Below are positions 24,815 to 33,382 of a stretch of DNA of 61,227 bases, in pieces. How positions within the stretch are numbered: the stretch's first letter is position 1; each line of letters opens with the position of its first letter. The stretch comes from an uncultured Flavobacteriales bacterium (lineage in GTDB: Bacteria > Bacteroidota > Bacteroidia > Flavobacteriales_D > Sanyastnellaceae): contig CALJKR010000045.1 of assembly GCA_937974555.1 (NCBI GenBank), positions 1-61,227 of the forward strand, given 5' to 3'. The notes under the pieces are model-generated. The model was not told the origin of the DNA. It was given only the letters and a program-made list of their open reading frames with translations, and did not search any database. The position numbers and the translations under genes were made by a program.

Positions 24815-26017
24815 ATGGAACAACGTTTTCACTCCATATTCAACCATGTCAATGAAGGGATTTTAATCGCCAACCGAGTGGGCGTCATAGAGCTAGTGAA
24901 TCCAAGGGTTACAGAGATGTTTGGTTATGAAGAAAGTGAATTGGTTGGCGCCAAGGTGGAGATGTTGGTTCCGATGGCCGCAAGGGGCAGGCATGAAGGA
25001 CACCGAGAGTCTTATCACAAAAATCCGCATGCGCGCCCAATGGGACAAAATATGTTTCTTCAAGGTCTCAAAAAATCTGGCGATACATTTCCCATTGAAA
25101 TCAGTTTGTCTACATACGAGGCGGATAGAGAAAACCATGTGATTGCATTTATCATCGATGTGACGGAAAGAAAATTGCAAGATGAGAAAATCAAGCAGGC
25201 TTATTCTGAATTGCAAATCTTGAATAATTCATTGGAAAAAAAAGTGCTGGATAGGACGATGGTATTGGAAGAAGCTTTGGTTCATTTGGAAGCTTCAAAG
25301 CTGGAACTATCACAGGCTTTGCAAAAAGAAAGGGAACTTAATGAATTGAAGTCCCGCTTTGTCTCTACTGCATCTCATGAATTTAGAACGCCCTTAAGTA
25401 CCATCTCCTCTTCTGTATCCTTGATAGAGAAGTATGGCGAAATGGAAGATTTTGAAAAGCAGCAAAAGCACATCTCGCGCATCAGACAATCAGTCAAAGG
25501 TTTGACCAATATTTTGGAAGACATCCTGTCCTTGTCTAAATTGGAAGAAGGAAAAATAATTCTTAACAATCAGGAAGTGGAGTTGGATTTATTTGTGGAA
25601 GAGATGCTGGACGAATTGCAACCCATATTAAAGGCAGGACAACATTTTGAGACCAAAATTCAACCCGGTGTAAAAGGCATAGCGGAGCCTAAAATATTGA
25701 GAAATATTTTGATGAATTTGTTGAGTAATGCCATCAAGTTTTCTGAGGAAAATAAGCCCATTCATGTGAGCATGAGTCTCGAAGGAGATTTAGTGACAAT
25801 ACAAGTTAGAGATGAAGGTTCTGGGATTCCCAGTTTTGAATTACCTCGACTTTTTGAACGTTTTCACCGTGCGTCCAATGCCATCAATGTTCCGGGTACC
25901 GGTTTGGGCTTGAGCATTGTTAAGAAATGTGTTGAGTTGCTCAACGGGACAATTGAAGTAGGTAGTAAATTAGAGGAGGGAACGAGTTTTACAATTAGAT
26001 TTAGTATTAGCCAATAG
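24815..26017 (+). CDS. PAS-domain sensor histidine kinase (FixL-like layout)
   Basis: A 400-residue soluble kinase without membrane segments. Residues 5-125 are one PAS domain (FNHVNEGILIANRVGVIELVN ... KKSGDTFPIEI), followed by a coiled coil (130-185), a HisKA H-box SHEFRTPLSTI with phospho-His near residue 188, and a HATPase (N-box, DEGSGIP, GTGLGLSIVKK). It lies 8 bases upstream of a response regulator. The PAS subtype resembles FixL and a His aligns near the FixL heme ligand, but the distal Arg region is not conserved, so heme binding is unproven. Proximity to cbb3 genes suggests redox or oxygen sensing. Confidence 0.9.
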   Translation: MEQRFHSIFNHVNEGILIANRVGVIELVNPRVTEMFGYEESELVGAKVEMLVPMAARGRHEGHRESYHKNPHARPMGQNMFLQGLKKSGDTFPIEISLSTYEADRENHVIAFIIDVTERKLQDEKIKQAYSELQILNNSLEKKVLDRTMVLEEALVHLEASKLELSQALQKERELNELKSRFVSTASHEFRTPLSTISSSVSLIEKYGEMEDFEKQQKHISRIRQSVKGLTNILEDILSLSKLEEGKIILNNQEVELDLFVEEMLDELQPILKAGQHFETKIQPGVKGIAEPKILRNILMNLLSNAIKFSEENKPIHVSMSLEGDLVTIQVRDEGSGIPSFELPRLFERFHRASNAINVPGTGLGLSIVKKCVELLNGTIEVGSKLEEGTSFTIRFSISQ

Positions 26018-26025
26018 ACTTAGAC

Positions 26026-27093
26026 ATGGAAAAGAAGACGATTTTAATCATTGAAGACAACTTGGAGGTTCGTGAAAACACTGCGGAATTGCTTGAATTG
26101 GGCGGTTATCACGTGATGACGGCATCCAACGGAAAGGAAGGGGTCGCTGCTGCTCAACAATACAATCCTGATTTGATTATCTGTGATATCATGATGCCGG
26201 TTTTGGATGGATATGGTGTACTTCATTTGTTGGGAAAGAAACCCGAAACCGCTCGTATTCCATTTATCTTTTTAACAGCCAAGTCGGAACGCACGGATGT
26301 TCGCAAAGGAATGGAACTCGGTGCAGATGATTATATCGTCAAGCCCTACAATGATACTGAATTGTTGAATAGCGTTGAAGCACGATTAAAAAAGGCAGAG
26401 AATAATTTGGGTACCATTGATCACATGAACCACCGACTGAACAAAATGAAAAGTCGTCATGTGATGTGGGATGAATTGCTCAGCGATCGCGCAGACAAGC
26501 ACATCAGGTCAGTTGGAAAACGCGATGTGATATATTCTGAAGGCGATACTTGTCAAGGAGTGTATATCGTCTTAAAAGGAAAAGTGAAGTTGTACAAATC
26601 TCATGACTTGGGTAAAGATTTGATTTTGCGTGTGAGAGGGAAAGGAGAAATGTTGGGTTATGTTTCACTCCTTCATGGTGAAATTCATTTGGACAATGCT
26701 GTGGCATTGGAACCATCGGAAATTATGTTCGTTCCCAGACACTCCTTTTTTAATTGGTTAGAAGAACAACCCAAGATGATGTTGGAATTGATTTATTTGA
26801 TGTCGGGCTCTTTGATTTTTGAAAGAGAACGCGCGGTGAATCTGGCTTATTCCAGTGTGCGAAAAAGAACGGCAGGTGCTTTATTGAAATTGAAAAATCG
26901 TTTTCATGAAGGCAATGCAGATACCCTTTTTACCATGCCCATTTCAAGGGATGATTTGGCGGCCTTGGTAGGTACTGCCACAGAATCTGTGATACGCACG
27001 CTCAGTGATTTCAAAGAAGAGGGATTAATTAAAATTCAAGGATCTTCTATCACCATTCTCAACGAAGAGAAGCTGAGGAAGATGAAGAATTAA
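26026..27093 (+). CDS. Response regulator fused to CRP/FNR-type DNA-binding module
   Basis: A 355-residue protein combining a receiver domain (residues 4-122; phospho-acceptor Asp54 in IICDIMMP, Lys in VKPYND) with a cyclic-nucleotide-binding-like domain (150-260) and a C-terminal HTH_Crp (285-350; MPISRDDLAALVG...ESVIRTLSDF). It lacks the clustered cysteines of FNR, so it is not an FNR-type iron-sulfur sensor; control is more likely through phosphorylation by the adjacent PAS kinase. The cbb3 oxidase cluster begins 90 bases downstream on the other strand, recalling FixJ and FixK merged into one chain. Confidence 0.9.
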   Translation: MEKKTILIIEDNLEVRENTAELLELGGYHVMTASNGKEGVAAAQQYNPDLIICDIMMPVLDGYGVLHLLGKKPETARIPFIFLTAKSERTDVRKGMELGADDYIVKPYNDTELLNSVEARLKKAENNLGTIDHMNHRLNKMKSRHVMWDELLSDRADKHIRSVGKRDVIYSEGDTCQGVYIVLKGKVKLYKSHDLGKDLILRVRGKGEMLGYVSLLHGEIHLDNAVALEPSEIMFVPRHSFFNWLEEQPKMMLELIYLMSGSLIFERERAVNLAYSSVRKRTAGALLKLKNRFHEGNADTLFTMPISRDDLAALVGTATESVIRTLSDFKEEGLIKIQGSSITILNEEKLRKMKN

Positions 27094-27095
27094 TT

Positions 27096-27160
27096 GGTTT
27101 GGGGTTATCAGTATGGGGTTATCAGTTTTGGGTGATTGTTTTTGAATAATATCCCAAACC
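27096..27160. repeat. Short direct and inverted repeats between convergent genes
   Basis: Two 14-base units GGGGTTATCAGTnT lie back to back (27101-27114 and 27115-27128). GGTTTGGG (27096-27103) is inverted as CCCAAACC (27153-27160). CTCCAACC-type units follow to 27180. This resembles dispersed intergenic repeats; the structure could also act as a weak bidirectional terminator. Confidence 0.4.
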
Positions 27161-27183
27161 TCCAACCTCCAACCCACAACCCC

Positions 27184-27855
27184 TCATTTGGTTTCGCAGC
27201 AGCTCATTTTTTCAGCTTTCAATTGAGGGCTGATATAGGGAATGCCCAAATTGGCACCTCGCAATATCAACAATAAGCCCAAGGTAGCCATTGCTATTCG
27301 TGTCCATCGGTGTTGTATCCAAGGCCACTTTTTTTGAAGTCGTTCTCCGCTCCACACCAATCCGATGAGCGCTGGGCTGCTCCCCAATCCAAAGAGTAGA
27401 ATGAAAACAAAACCTTGCCATGGATTCTGAAAGAGCAGTGCGGCACCAATGGCGCTAATTGACCAACCACAGGGTAGCCAGCCATTCATCAAACCCAAAA
27501 GGAAATTTTTCCACATGATTTGTTGGGGTAGGTGATGGGATATTAATTTTCTGAATGGATGTAAAACCAGTGCCGAACTTTTTTGAAAGAAGGGAATCCA
27601 TCCCATCAAAAATACCGCTCCACCCAAAAGGGCGACCCCATTTTGCCACCCCATCCAATGGGTGCTTTCTCCTATCGAATACAATACAGCGGCCAGAATG
27701 AAGTATCCGAGTGTTCTGCCCAAATGGTGCAATAGAAAAGTGTAAGGCTTGCGATTCTGACCGTGCATCATCAATACCAATGGGCCACACATGCCCAAAC
27801 AGTGAAAGCTACCGCCAATACCCAAAAGTAATCCAGCCCAAATATTCCAGTTCAT
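27184..27855 (-). CDS. DsbD-like/TauE-type membrane protein of the cbb3 cluster
   Basis: A 223-residue membrane protein with about six helices. The N-terminus contains FHCLGMCGPLV, the HCxGMCG motif of DsbD_2/UreH-like transporters placed at the end of cco clusters, where they are thought to help deliver copper or redox equivalents for cbb3 assembly. A Cys pair (MSCCETK) closes the C-terminus. The ATG at 27855 overlaps the ccoH stop by 4 bases (ATGA); the longer frame starting at 27909 is rejected. It is the last gene of the operon. Confidence 0.85.
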   Translation of the reverse strand: MNWNIWAGLLLGIGGSFHCLGMCGPLVLMMHGQNRKPYTFLLHHLGRTLGYFILAAVLYSIGESTHWMGWQNGVALLGGAVFLMGWIPFFQKSSALVLHPFRKLISHHLPQQIMWKNFLLGLMNGWLPCGWSISAIGAALLFQNPWQGFVFILLFGLGSSPALIGLVWSGERLQKKWPWIQHRWTRIAMATLGLLLILRGANLGIPYISPQLKAEKMSCCETK

Positions 27856-28268
27856 TGCTTGATGATCAACTCGTTTTCTTGGTAATAGTTTTTGGATTGA
27901 TGTACCCAACTGGATTTGATGATGTATTTGCCTTTTTTTAGGGGCAATACAAGGCTGTCTGATTTACAGCTCAGTGTTTGATCCAATGACGGATTATAGG
28001 CGCAATAAATTTCAATTTGCTTTTGATCATTTTGTGCCGATGCCGGAAAATGAATAACGGCGTGTGATTGTTGAAACAGAATTTTCACCTGTGCGTTTTC
28101 TTCCTTCACCCGGTGCGCTGCATCTATCTTCCCTTGTTGTGCTTTTTCCTTGGCGTAATAATCGGTGGTGACCAAAGGATAATCTTCTTGGGTAGCTTTA
28201 TACACCAAAGTGAGTATCATCCCTGCAAATAGGATGTATACGATGCTTATTTTCCAACCCCAGTTCAT
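27852..28268 (-). CDS. ccoH: FixH/CcoH-family cbb3 assembly protein
   Basis: A 138-residue protein starting MNWGWKISIVYILFAGMILT, one N-terminal transmembrane helix followed by a periplasmic beta-rich domain (YPLVTTDYYAKEKAQQGKID is typical of FixH). CcoH binds assembling cbb3 oxidase and stabilises it. An upstream in-frame start at 28352 lies in ccoG and is rejected. It follows ccoG by two bases and overlaps the DsbD-like gene. Confidence 0.88.
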   Translation of the reverse strand: MNWGWKISIVYILFAGMILTLVYKATQEDYPLVTTDYYAKEKAQQGKIDAAHRVKEENAQVKILFQQSHAVIHFPASAQNDQKQIEIYCAYNPSLDQTLSCKSDSLVLPLKKGKYIIKSSWVHQSKNYYQENELIIKQ

Positions 28269-28270
28269 GT

Positions 28271-29659
28271 TTATTTTTTTTGATGTGGTGCGATAAAAGT
28301 GATGTTGTCGGAACCGATCTTTTCTCCGTTCATCCAACATTCCATTTTCCATTTGTTTTTTTGATCAGGTATTTCTTTGACCGGAACATTCAGAAAAAAT
28401 TCGGCATCCAAAGTCCCAGCCGGCGGTATGATGGGTTCATGTCCAATCCACTTGATGGCTCCAACATGGTCTTTTAATCGCAATTCTATTTTCATCTCAG
28501 CTTCCGTTTTATTGATCAGTTTGATGTTGTATAAATTGCTTATGCTGCCATCTTCCTCTGTGGTGAATAGGGTTCCTCTTGCCCTAATGATGCTCATTCC
28601 GATATCAGACCTTGTGGCGAGTAAGGTAATTTCCAATAATACGATGAGCAATAAGAGGATGGAGTAACCAATTACCCTGGGTGTGATTTTCCAAGGCGTT
28701 TTGGTACTAACCCCTTCCTCTGAATCATACCTTATTAATCCTTTGGGTTGGTGAACGCTTTCCATGATGTGGTCACAAGCGTCAATACATGCAGTGCAAT
28801 TGATACACTCCAACTGGGTGCCATTTCTGATGTCAATTCCAGTGGGACAAACGTGCACGCAGGCCATACAATCAATGCAGTCGCCTTCACCTGTTTTCTT
28901 TTCTCCTTTGTGTGCTTTGTGCCTCGGTTCCCCTCTGACGTGGTCATAAGTGACAACGATGCTTTTTTTATCCAATAGGACACCTTGCATTCTACCATAG
29001 GGACAAACAACCAAGCATACTTGCTCTCTGAACCAGGAGTAAACAAAAAGAAAAACCCCAGTGAAAATCAGCATCAAGGCAAAGCCGCCCACATGTTGTG
29101 CCAATGGTTCAGTGATAATGGCCCACAGATGATCCGTTCCGATGACGTAGGCCAAAAATGTATTGCCTACCAAAAAAGAGAAAATGGTGAAAAGTGAAAA
29201 TTTCAGCACCCGCTTCCTCATTTTTTCTGCGTTCCATTTCATTTTCAATAATGCGCGTTGCTGCGCCGCATCGCCATCTACCCAATATTCAATTTTTCGG
29301 AATACCATTTCCATGAAGATGGTTTGCGGACAAATCCAACCACAAAATATCCGACCAAAGATGACGGTGAACAACGCGATAAAAACGATGAATGCCAACA
29401 TGCCAACTACAAAAATGAAGAAGTCTTGCGGCCAAAACCGAACGCCGAACAAGATGTATCGGCGCTCAAGTAAATCAAAAAGAAATAGAGGCTTTCCTTG
29501 TATTCGAACAAAGGGTAGGGTGAAGAAAACCAATAGATATGCGTAACTCAATATGGTTCTCCATTGGTATAATTTTCCATGCGGTTTTTTGGGATGGAAA
29601 AAAACACGGTGTCCTTCAGCATCAATATGAGAGACGTGATCTCTAAAATTCTCCTCCAT
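28271..29659 (-). CDS. ccoG: Cytochrome cbb3 accessory protein CcoG (polyferredoxin-like)
   Basis: A 462-residue membrane protein with an N-terminal set of transmembrane helices and two 4Fe-4S ferredoxin motifs, CIDCMACVHVCP and CINCTACIDACD (about residues 255-290). A C-terminal Ig-like domain begins near residue 350. CcoG is thought to reduce copper for cbb3 oxidase assembly. It lies two bases downstream of ccoP and two upstream of ccoH, inside one operon. Confidence 0.95.
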   Translation of the reverse strand: MEENFRDHVSHIDAEGHRVFFHPKKPHGKLYQWRTILSYAYLLVFFTLPFVRIQGKPLFLFDLLERRYILFGVRFWPQDFFIFVVGMLAFIVFIALFTVIFGRIFCGWICPQTIFMEMVFRKIEYWVDGDAAQQRALLKMKWNAEKMRKRVLKFSLFTIFSFLVGNTFLAYVIGTDHLWAIITEPLAQHVGGFALMLIFTGVFLFVYSWFREQVCLVVCPYGRMQGVLLDKKSIVVTYDHVRGEPRHKAHKGEKKTGEGDCIDCMACVHVCPTGIDIRNGTQLECINCTACIDACDHIMESVHQPKGLIRYDSEEGVSTKTPWKITPRVIGYSILLLLIVLLEITLLATRSDIGMSIIRARGTLFTTEEDGSISNLYNIKLINKTEAEMKIELRLKDHVGAIKWIGHEPIIPPAGTLDAEFFLNVPVKEIPDQKNKWKMECWMNGEKIGSDNITFIAPHQKK

Positions 29660-29661
29660 TA

Positions 29662-30786
29662 TTATTTCTGTTGTGCGGTAAGCAGGCTGTCGGGTTTTTC
29701 AGTTGAAATAGAATCGCTGTTACTGGCTTCGTATAATGTGCCCTCGGGTTCTTTGGCGCCTGCTGGATTACTTCCTTGCAATGAGTGAACAAAGGACGCT
29801 AATTGTGCAATTTGGGCGGCGGATAAATCGGTTTTCCAAGATTTCATTCCGGTTCCTTTGATTCCATATTTGATGGTTTTGAAAATATCCTTACTGCCTC
29901 CGCCATTTTTCCAATAGGCATCGGTTAGATTAGGTCCTACCTTGCCTTCTCCCATGGCTCCATGGCATGCAACGCACAAGGATTGGAAAGTAGCTGCTCC
30001 GGCTTGAATGTCATTGGCGTTGTCTGAAAAGTCAAAGGTGTTTTCATTCACTGCATCTTTTTGTGTGGCTTGATATGCCGCTATTTGGGCAGCAGCGATG
30101 TCCATTTGATTTTGATATTCCTTGGCGCTCGAAGGGCCTCCGGCTCCATGATAATAGCCCAAGTAAATAACAGCAAAGACGATGGTCAAGTAAAATCCAT
30201 ATTTCCACCAAGGAGGTAAGCTGTTGTCCAACTCCTGTATTCCATCGTAGTCATGGTCGGTAAGGATGGAAGCTTCCTCTTTGATCTCAACCGAATTGTT
30301 GAACCAATTCCAAAACTTATTTTCTCCCTTTGCCAATTCAACCTCTGGTTCTACCGCGGGATATTCCTCGTCTTTTTCAGTTAGTTTTCTAATTTGTTGC
30401 GCGTAGTACAACACTACAAAAACCTCAACGAAAATGATGAAAGCCAATGCATTCATGGGTGTGTTGCCCAATCCTTCGTGCAAGACATCACTCAACACTG
30501 TGCCGTAGTCGGTCATGCCAAAAAGGAGCAGTAACCATCCTCCGTGTTGATGAATTTGATTTCGTTTTTCTTCTTTCATTTTTCGAATTCGCTCGATGCT
30601 CAAAGCGGCAAAAACTTTTTGAAATTGCCAAACAAAGAATAACAATAGAACGGCAACAAAGGCCAGAAAATAAAACAAAGGATCTTGGTATGCACTGTCG
30701 TTGGCCTGGGCTGTGTTCACGTGATCTCCTGCCCACATGCTGCTGCTGGAAATCAACCCGATCAAAAGGATATATGCTTTTTTCAT
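29662..30786 (-). CDS. ccoP: cbb3 oxidase subunit III (CcoP), monoheme with N-terminal membrane extension
   Basis: A 374-residue protein. An N-terminal signal-like segment (MKKAYILLIGLISSSSMWAG) and hydrophobic segments near residues 35-55 and 85-112 precede the typical CcoP membrane anchor (LPPWWKYGFYLTIVFAVIYLG, about 190-212). A single cytochrome c domain follows with CVACH near residue 275 and a Met-ligand region (GTGMKSW). Proteobacterial CcoP has two c hemes; only one CxxCH is present here, as in other Bacteroidota. The extra N-terminal part is fused in the same frame. Confidence 0.92.
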   Translation of the reverse strand: MKKAYILLIGLISSSSMWAGDHVNTAQANDSAYQDPLFYFLAFVAVLLLFFVWQFQKVFAALSIERIRKMKEEKRNQIHQHGGWLLLLFGMTDYGTVLSDVLHEGLGNTPMNALAFIIFVEVFVVLYYAQQIRKLTEKDEEYPAVEPEVELAKGENKFWNWFNNSVEIKEEASILTDHDYDGIQELDNSLPPWWKYGFYLTIVFAVIYLGYYHGAGGPSSAKEYQNQMDIAAAQIAAYQATQKDAVNENTFDFSDNANDIQAGAATFQSLCVACHGAMGEGKVGPNLTDAYWKNGGGSKDIFKTIKYGIKGTGMKSWKTDLSAAQIAQLASFVHSLQGSNPAGAKEPEGTLYEASNSDSISTEKPDSLLTAQQK

Positions 30787-30791
30787 TTGAA

Positions 30792-30950
30792 TTAATCTAA
30801 GGGTAATTGACTTTTTTCGTCGATGTCATTTTTCTTCAAACGGATGGTGCTGTACAATACGTAGGCAAATACCACCGTAAAGAGAATCAAAGAGATCATG
30901 GGGTAGATGCTTACACCGCTGATGGTCTCGAGGTAGGTTTTAAATTTCAT
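30792..30950 (-). CDS. ccoQ: cbb3 oxidase subunit IV-like small protein (CcoQ)
   Basis: A 52-residue protein, MKFKTYLETISGVSIYPMIS followed by a single transmembrane helix (LILFTVVFAYVLYSTI) and a charged tail ending DEKSQLPLD. Its ATG overlaps the ccoNO stop (ATGA) and ccoP starts five bases after it. Size, membrane topology and location match CcoQ, which stabilises the cbb3 complex. It is too short to stand out by length alone. Confidence 0.88.
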   Translation of the reverse strand: MKFKTYLETISGVSIYPMISLILFTVVFAYVLYSTIRLKKNDIDEKSQLPLD

Positions 30951-33115
30951 TGTTTTTCTGCGGTGTTGGTGGATAAGGAGATGTCTGTTCCCAATCTTTG
31001 CAGATAGGCAATCAATGCAATGATTTCATGGTTGTTTTGCAATCCATCTTCGCTCAACAACAGATTTTTTTCGTCCTTCTTCAAGTCTTCATAAATCAGA
31101 TTGGCTTGTTTCATTGCCAAGGCTTCGCCGTTGTCTACTTCTTCCTGGGTATAGGGAACACCCAAGGTGACCATGGCTTCCATTTTTCCTTTTAAGGAAG
31201 CCAAGTCAAGGGTGTTGGTGAACATCCAAGGATAGGCGGGCATAATGGAACCAGATGAGATACTTCCAGGATCCATCATGTGGTTGTAGTGCCAGCTGTT
31301 CATCCTTCTTAATTTATCGGAACCTTCTCTGGCCAAATCTGGACCCGTTCTTTTGGAACCAAATTGGAAAGGATGATCGTATACAAACTCACCAGACTTT
31401 GAGTACTCGCCATAGCGTTCGGTTTCAGAACGGAAGGGACGAATCATTTGTGAGTGGCAAGTGTAGCATCCTTCTCGGATGTACAAATCGCGACCCAAAA
31501 GTTCCAATGGAGTATAGGGTTTCACTGCGGAAATGGTAGGGATGTTGTTTTTTACCATGAAGGTGGGAATCATCTCAATCAATCCGCCCAAGGCAACCAT
31601 GACCAATGCAAAAACCAACATCATCAATGGTTTTCTTTCGATTACTCTGTGCCAATGTTCATTGCCTTTCACAACAACATTTTTGGCCATGGCTGGAGCT
31701 TCCGCAGCTTCTTCAGCAAGGAAGCTTCCCGCTTTGGCAGTTTTCCAAAGATTGACTACCATCAAAATGGCACCGCTCAAGTACAATAATCCACCCAAAG
31801 ATCGAATCATATAGAAAGGACGCATGTATTTCACAGTATCTAGGAATTGATATTGCAATTGACCCTCTGCGGTGAACTCTTTCCACATGGAGCTCTGCAT
31901 CCATCCAGCCCAATACATGGGAATGGCATATAGTAAAATGCCCAGTGTTCCTATCCAAAAGTGCCATGAAGCCCATTTTTGAGAATAGATGGAAGTTCGC
32001 CACATTCTGGGAATCAACCAATACAATACACCAAAGGTCAAGAAGCCATTCCATCCCAATGCCCCTACGTGTACGTGGGCAATGGTCCAATCGGTGTAGT
32101 GGGAGATGGCATTGACATTTTTCAATGACAGCATTGGTCCTTCAAAGGTGGCCATGCCGTAGGCGGTAACCGCAACAACCATAAACTTCAATACCACGTC
32201 CTCTCTCACACGGTCCCAAGCCCCTCTTAAAGTCAACAGTCCGTTGATCATTCCACCCCAAGATGGTGCGAGCAACATGATGGAGAAAACCGTTCCCAGG
32301 GATTGCGCCCAATCGGGAAGTGAGGTGTACAACAAATGGTGAGGGCCAGCCCAGATGTAGATAAAGATCAAAGCCCAAAAGTGGATGATAGACAACCGGT
32401 AAGAGTATACAGGACGATTGGCGGCTTTGGGGATAAAGTAATACATGATTCCCAAGTATGGCGTGGTTAAAAAGAATGCCACGGCGTTGTGCCCATACCA
32501 CCACTGAACCAAGGCATCTTGAACTCCCGCATACCAAGAATATGATTTGAACAAGCTCACTGGAATTTCAATGCTGTTCACGATGTGTAGCATGGCTACT
32601 GTTACCCACGTTCCGATATAAAACCAAATGGCCACATACAAGTGACGTTCTCTTCGGGTCAATATCGTTCCAAACATATTGATACCAAATACAACCCAAA
32701 TCAAGGTGATTAAGATATCGATTGGCCATTCCAATTCGGCATACTCCTTACCAGTTGTAAATCCCAATACCAACGTAAGCGCAGCCAATACAATAATGAG
32801 TTGCCATCCCCAAAAGTGAATTTTGGATAGCTTTTCGCTCCACATTCGGGCCTTTAATAGACGTTGCAAGGAGTAGTAAACGCCCATGAAAATTCCATTT
32901 CCCACAAATGCAAAAATCACAGCGTTGGTATGCAGTGGACGAAGACGCCCGTAGGAAGTTTCTGCCATGTTAAAATTCAATGCAGGGAATACCAATTGCA
33001 ATGCAATCAATAGTCCTACAGTCATACCAACGGCACTCCATAGCGCAGTCGCAATCGCGAAATTTTTGACGATTTTATTGTCGTAATAAAATTTCTCTAG
33101 TGTTGGGTTTTCCAT
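30947..33115 (-). CDS. ccoN: Fused cbb3 cytochrome c oxidase subunits I and II (CcoNO)
   Basis: A 722-residue fusion. Residues 1-470 are the 12-helix CcoN catalytic subunit (heme b, heme b3 and CuB; His-rich loops such as WYGHNAVAFFLT and IAHVHVGALGWNG). Residues 500-722 are the CcoO monoheme cytochrome c domain with REGCYTCHSQMIRP. Fusion of CcoN and CcoO is characteristic of Bacteroidota. The enzyme reduces oxygen with high affinity and pumps protons. It is flanked by ccoS (6 bases upstream) and ccoQ (overlapping). Confidence 0.96.
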   Translation of the reverse strand: MENPTLEKFYYDNKIVKNFAIATALWSAVGMTVGLLIALQLVFPALNFNMAETSYGRLRPLHTNAVIFAFVGNGIFMGVYYSLQRLLKARMWSEKLSKIHFWGWQLIIVLAALTLVLGFTTGKEYAELEWPIDILITLIWVVFGINMFGTILTRRERHLYVAIWFYIGTWVTVAMLHIVNSIEIPVSLFKSYSWYAGVQDALVQWWYGHNAVAFFLTTPYLGIMYYFIPKAANRPVYSYRLSIIHFWALIFIYIWAGPHHLLYTSLPDWAQSLGTVFSIMLLAPSWGGMINGLLTLRGAWDRVREDVVLKFMVVAVTAYGMATFEGPMLSLKNVNAISHYTDWTIAHVHVGALGWNGFLTFGVLYWLIPRMWRTSIYSQKWASWHFWIGTLGILLYAIPMYWAGWMQSSMWKEFTAEGQLQYQFLDTVKYMRPFYMIRSLGGLLYLSGAILMVVNLWKTAKAGSFLAEEAAEAPAMAKNVVVKGNEHWHRVIERKPLMMLVFALVMVALGGLIEMIPTFMVKNNIPTISAVKPYTPLELLGRDLYIREGCYTCHSQMIRPFRSETERYGEYSKSGEFVYDHPFQFGSKRTGPDLAREGSDKLRRMNSWHYNHMMDPGSISSGSIMPAYPWMFTNTLDLASLKGKMEAMVTLGVPYTQEEVDNGEALAMKQANLIYEDLKKDEKNLLLSEDGLQNNHEIIALIAYLQRLGTDISLSTNTAEKQ

Positions 33116-33121
33116 AATTGT

Positions 33122-33286
33122 TTATTGAGGGTTTTGAGAATCATTGATGGTGTTGTCATGCAGCATGCGCATGGCGGGAGTTTCTACGTCGTCCAATTGA
33201 CCGCTGTTTACGGACTTGATAAAGGCCCAAAGGAAGATCCCAGCAACGGGAAGGCTACATCCGATTAGTATGTAAAATGCACTCAT
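33122..33286 (-). CDS. ccoS: cbb3 oxidase assembly protein CcoS
   Basis: A 54-residue protein, MSAFYILIGCSLPVAGIFLW followed by AFIKSVNSGQLDDVETPAMR. One N-terminal transmembrane helix and the acidic SGQxDDxExP segment are the CcoS signature; CcoS is needed for heme and copper insertion into cbb3 oxidase. It is the first gene of the operon; a Bacteroidota-type promoter box lies 23 bases upstream. A ccoI copper ATPase, which often precedes ccoS, is not present here. Confidence 0.9.
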   Translation of the reverse strand: MSAFYILIGCSLPVAGIFLWAFIKSVNSGQLDDVETPAMRMLHDNTINDSQNPQ

Positions 33287-33309
33287 GGTTTGTCTTTTAT
33301 ATGACCTTC

Positions 33310-33317
33310 CAAAAGTA
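33310..33317 (-). promoter_or_regulatory. Candidate cco operon promoter box
   Basis: TACTTTTG on the minus strand is an exact TAnnTTTG match, 23 bases before the ccoS ATG. A palindrome at 33349-33366 lies about 40 bases upstream of it, a plausible activator position. Confidence 0.5.
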
Positions 33318-33348
33318 TTGGCTTGTAAAATGGAGGGAGGTGAGTGAG

Positions 33349-33366
33349 GTCAACGTCAAGGTTGAC
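33349..33366. promoter_or_regulatory. Candidate operator palindrome upstream of cco operon
   Basis: GTCAAC-N6-GTTGAC is a perfect 6-bp inverted repeat. It is the only clear palindrome of this type in the cco promoter region. The half-site resembles TTGAC-type half-sites used by CRP/FNR-family proteins, but the orientation is everted relative to the canonical FNR box TTGAT-N4-ATCAA. A role as binding site for the REC-CRP fusion is inference. Confidence 0.35.
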
Positions 33367-33382
33367 TTTGGTCATTTTTATT

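Noticed and set aside
28735..29046. Cys-containing minus-strand frame inside ccoG
   Set aside because: Shifted register of the ferredoxin region; the main frame has the full CxxCxxCxxxCP motifs.
33340..33366. Canonical FNR box before ccoS
   Set aside because: No TTGAT-N4-ATCAA was found; only the everted GTCAAC/GTTGAC palindrome is present, so it is reported as a candidate of unknown specificity instead.
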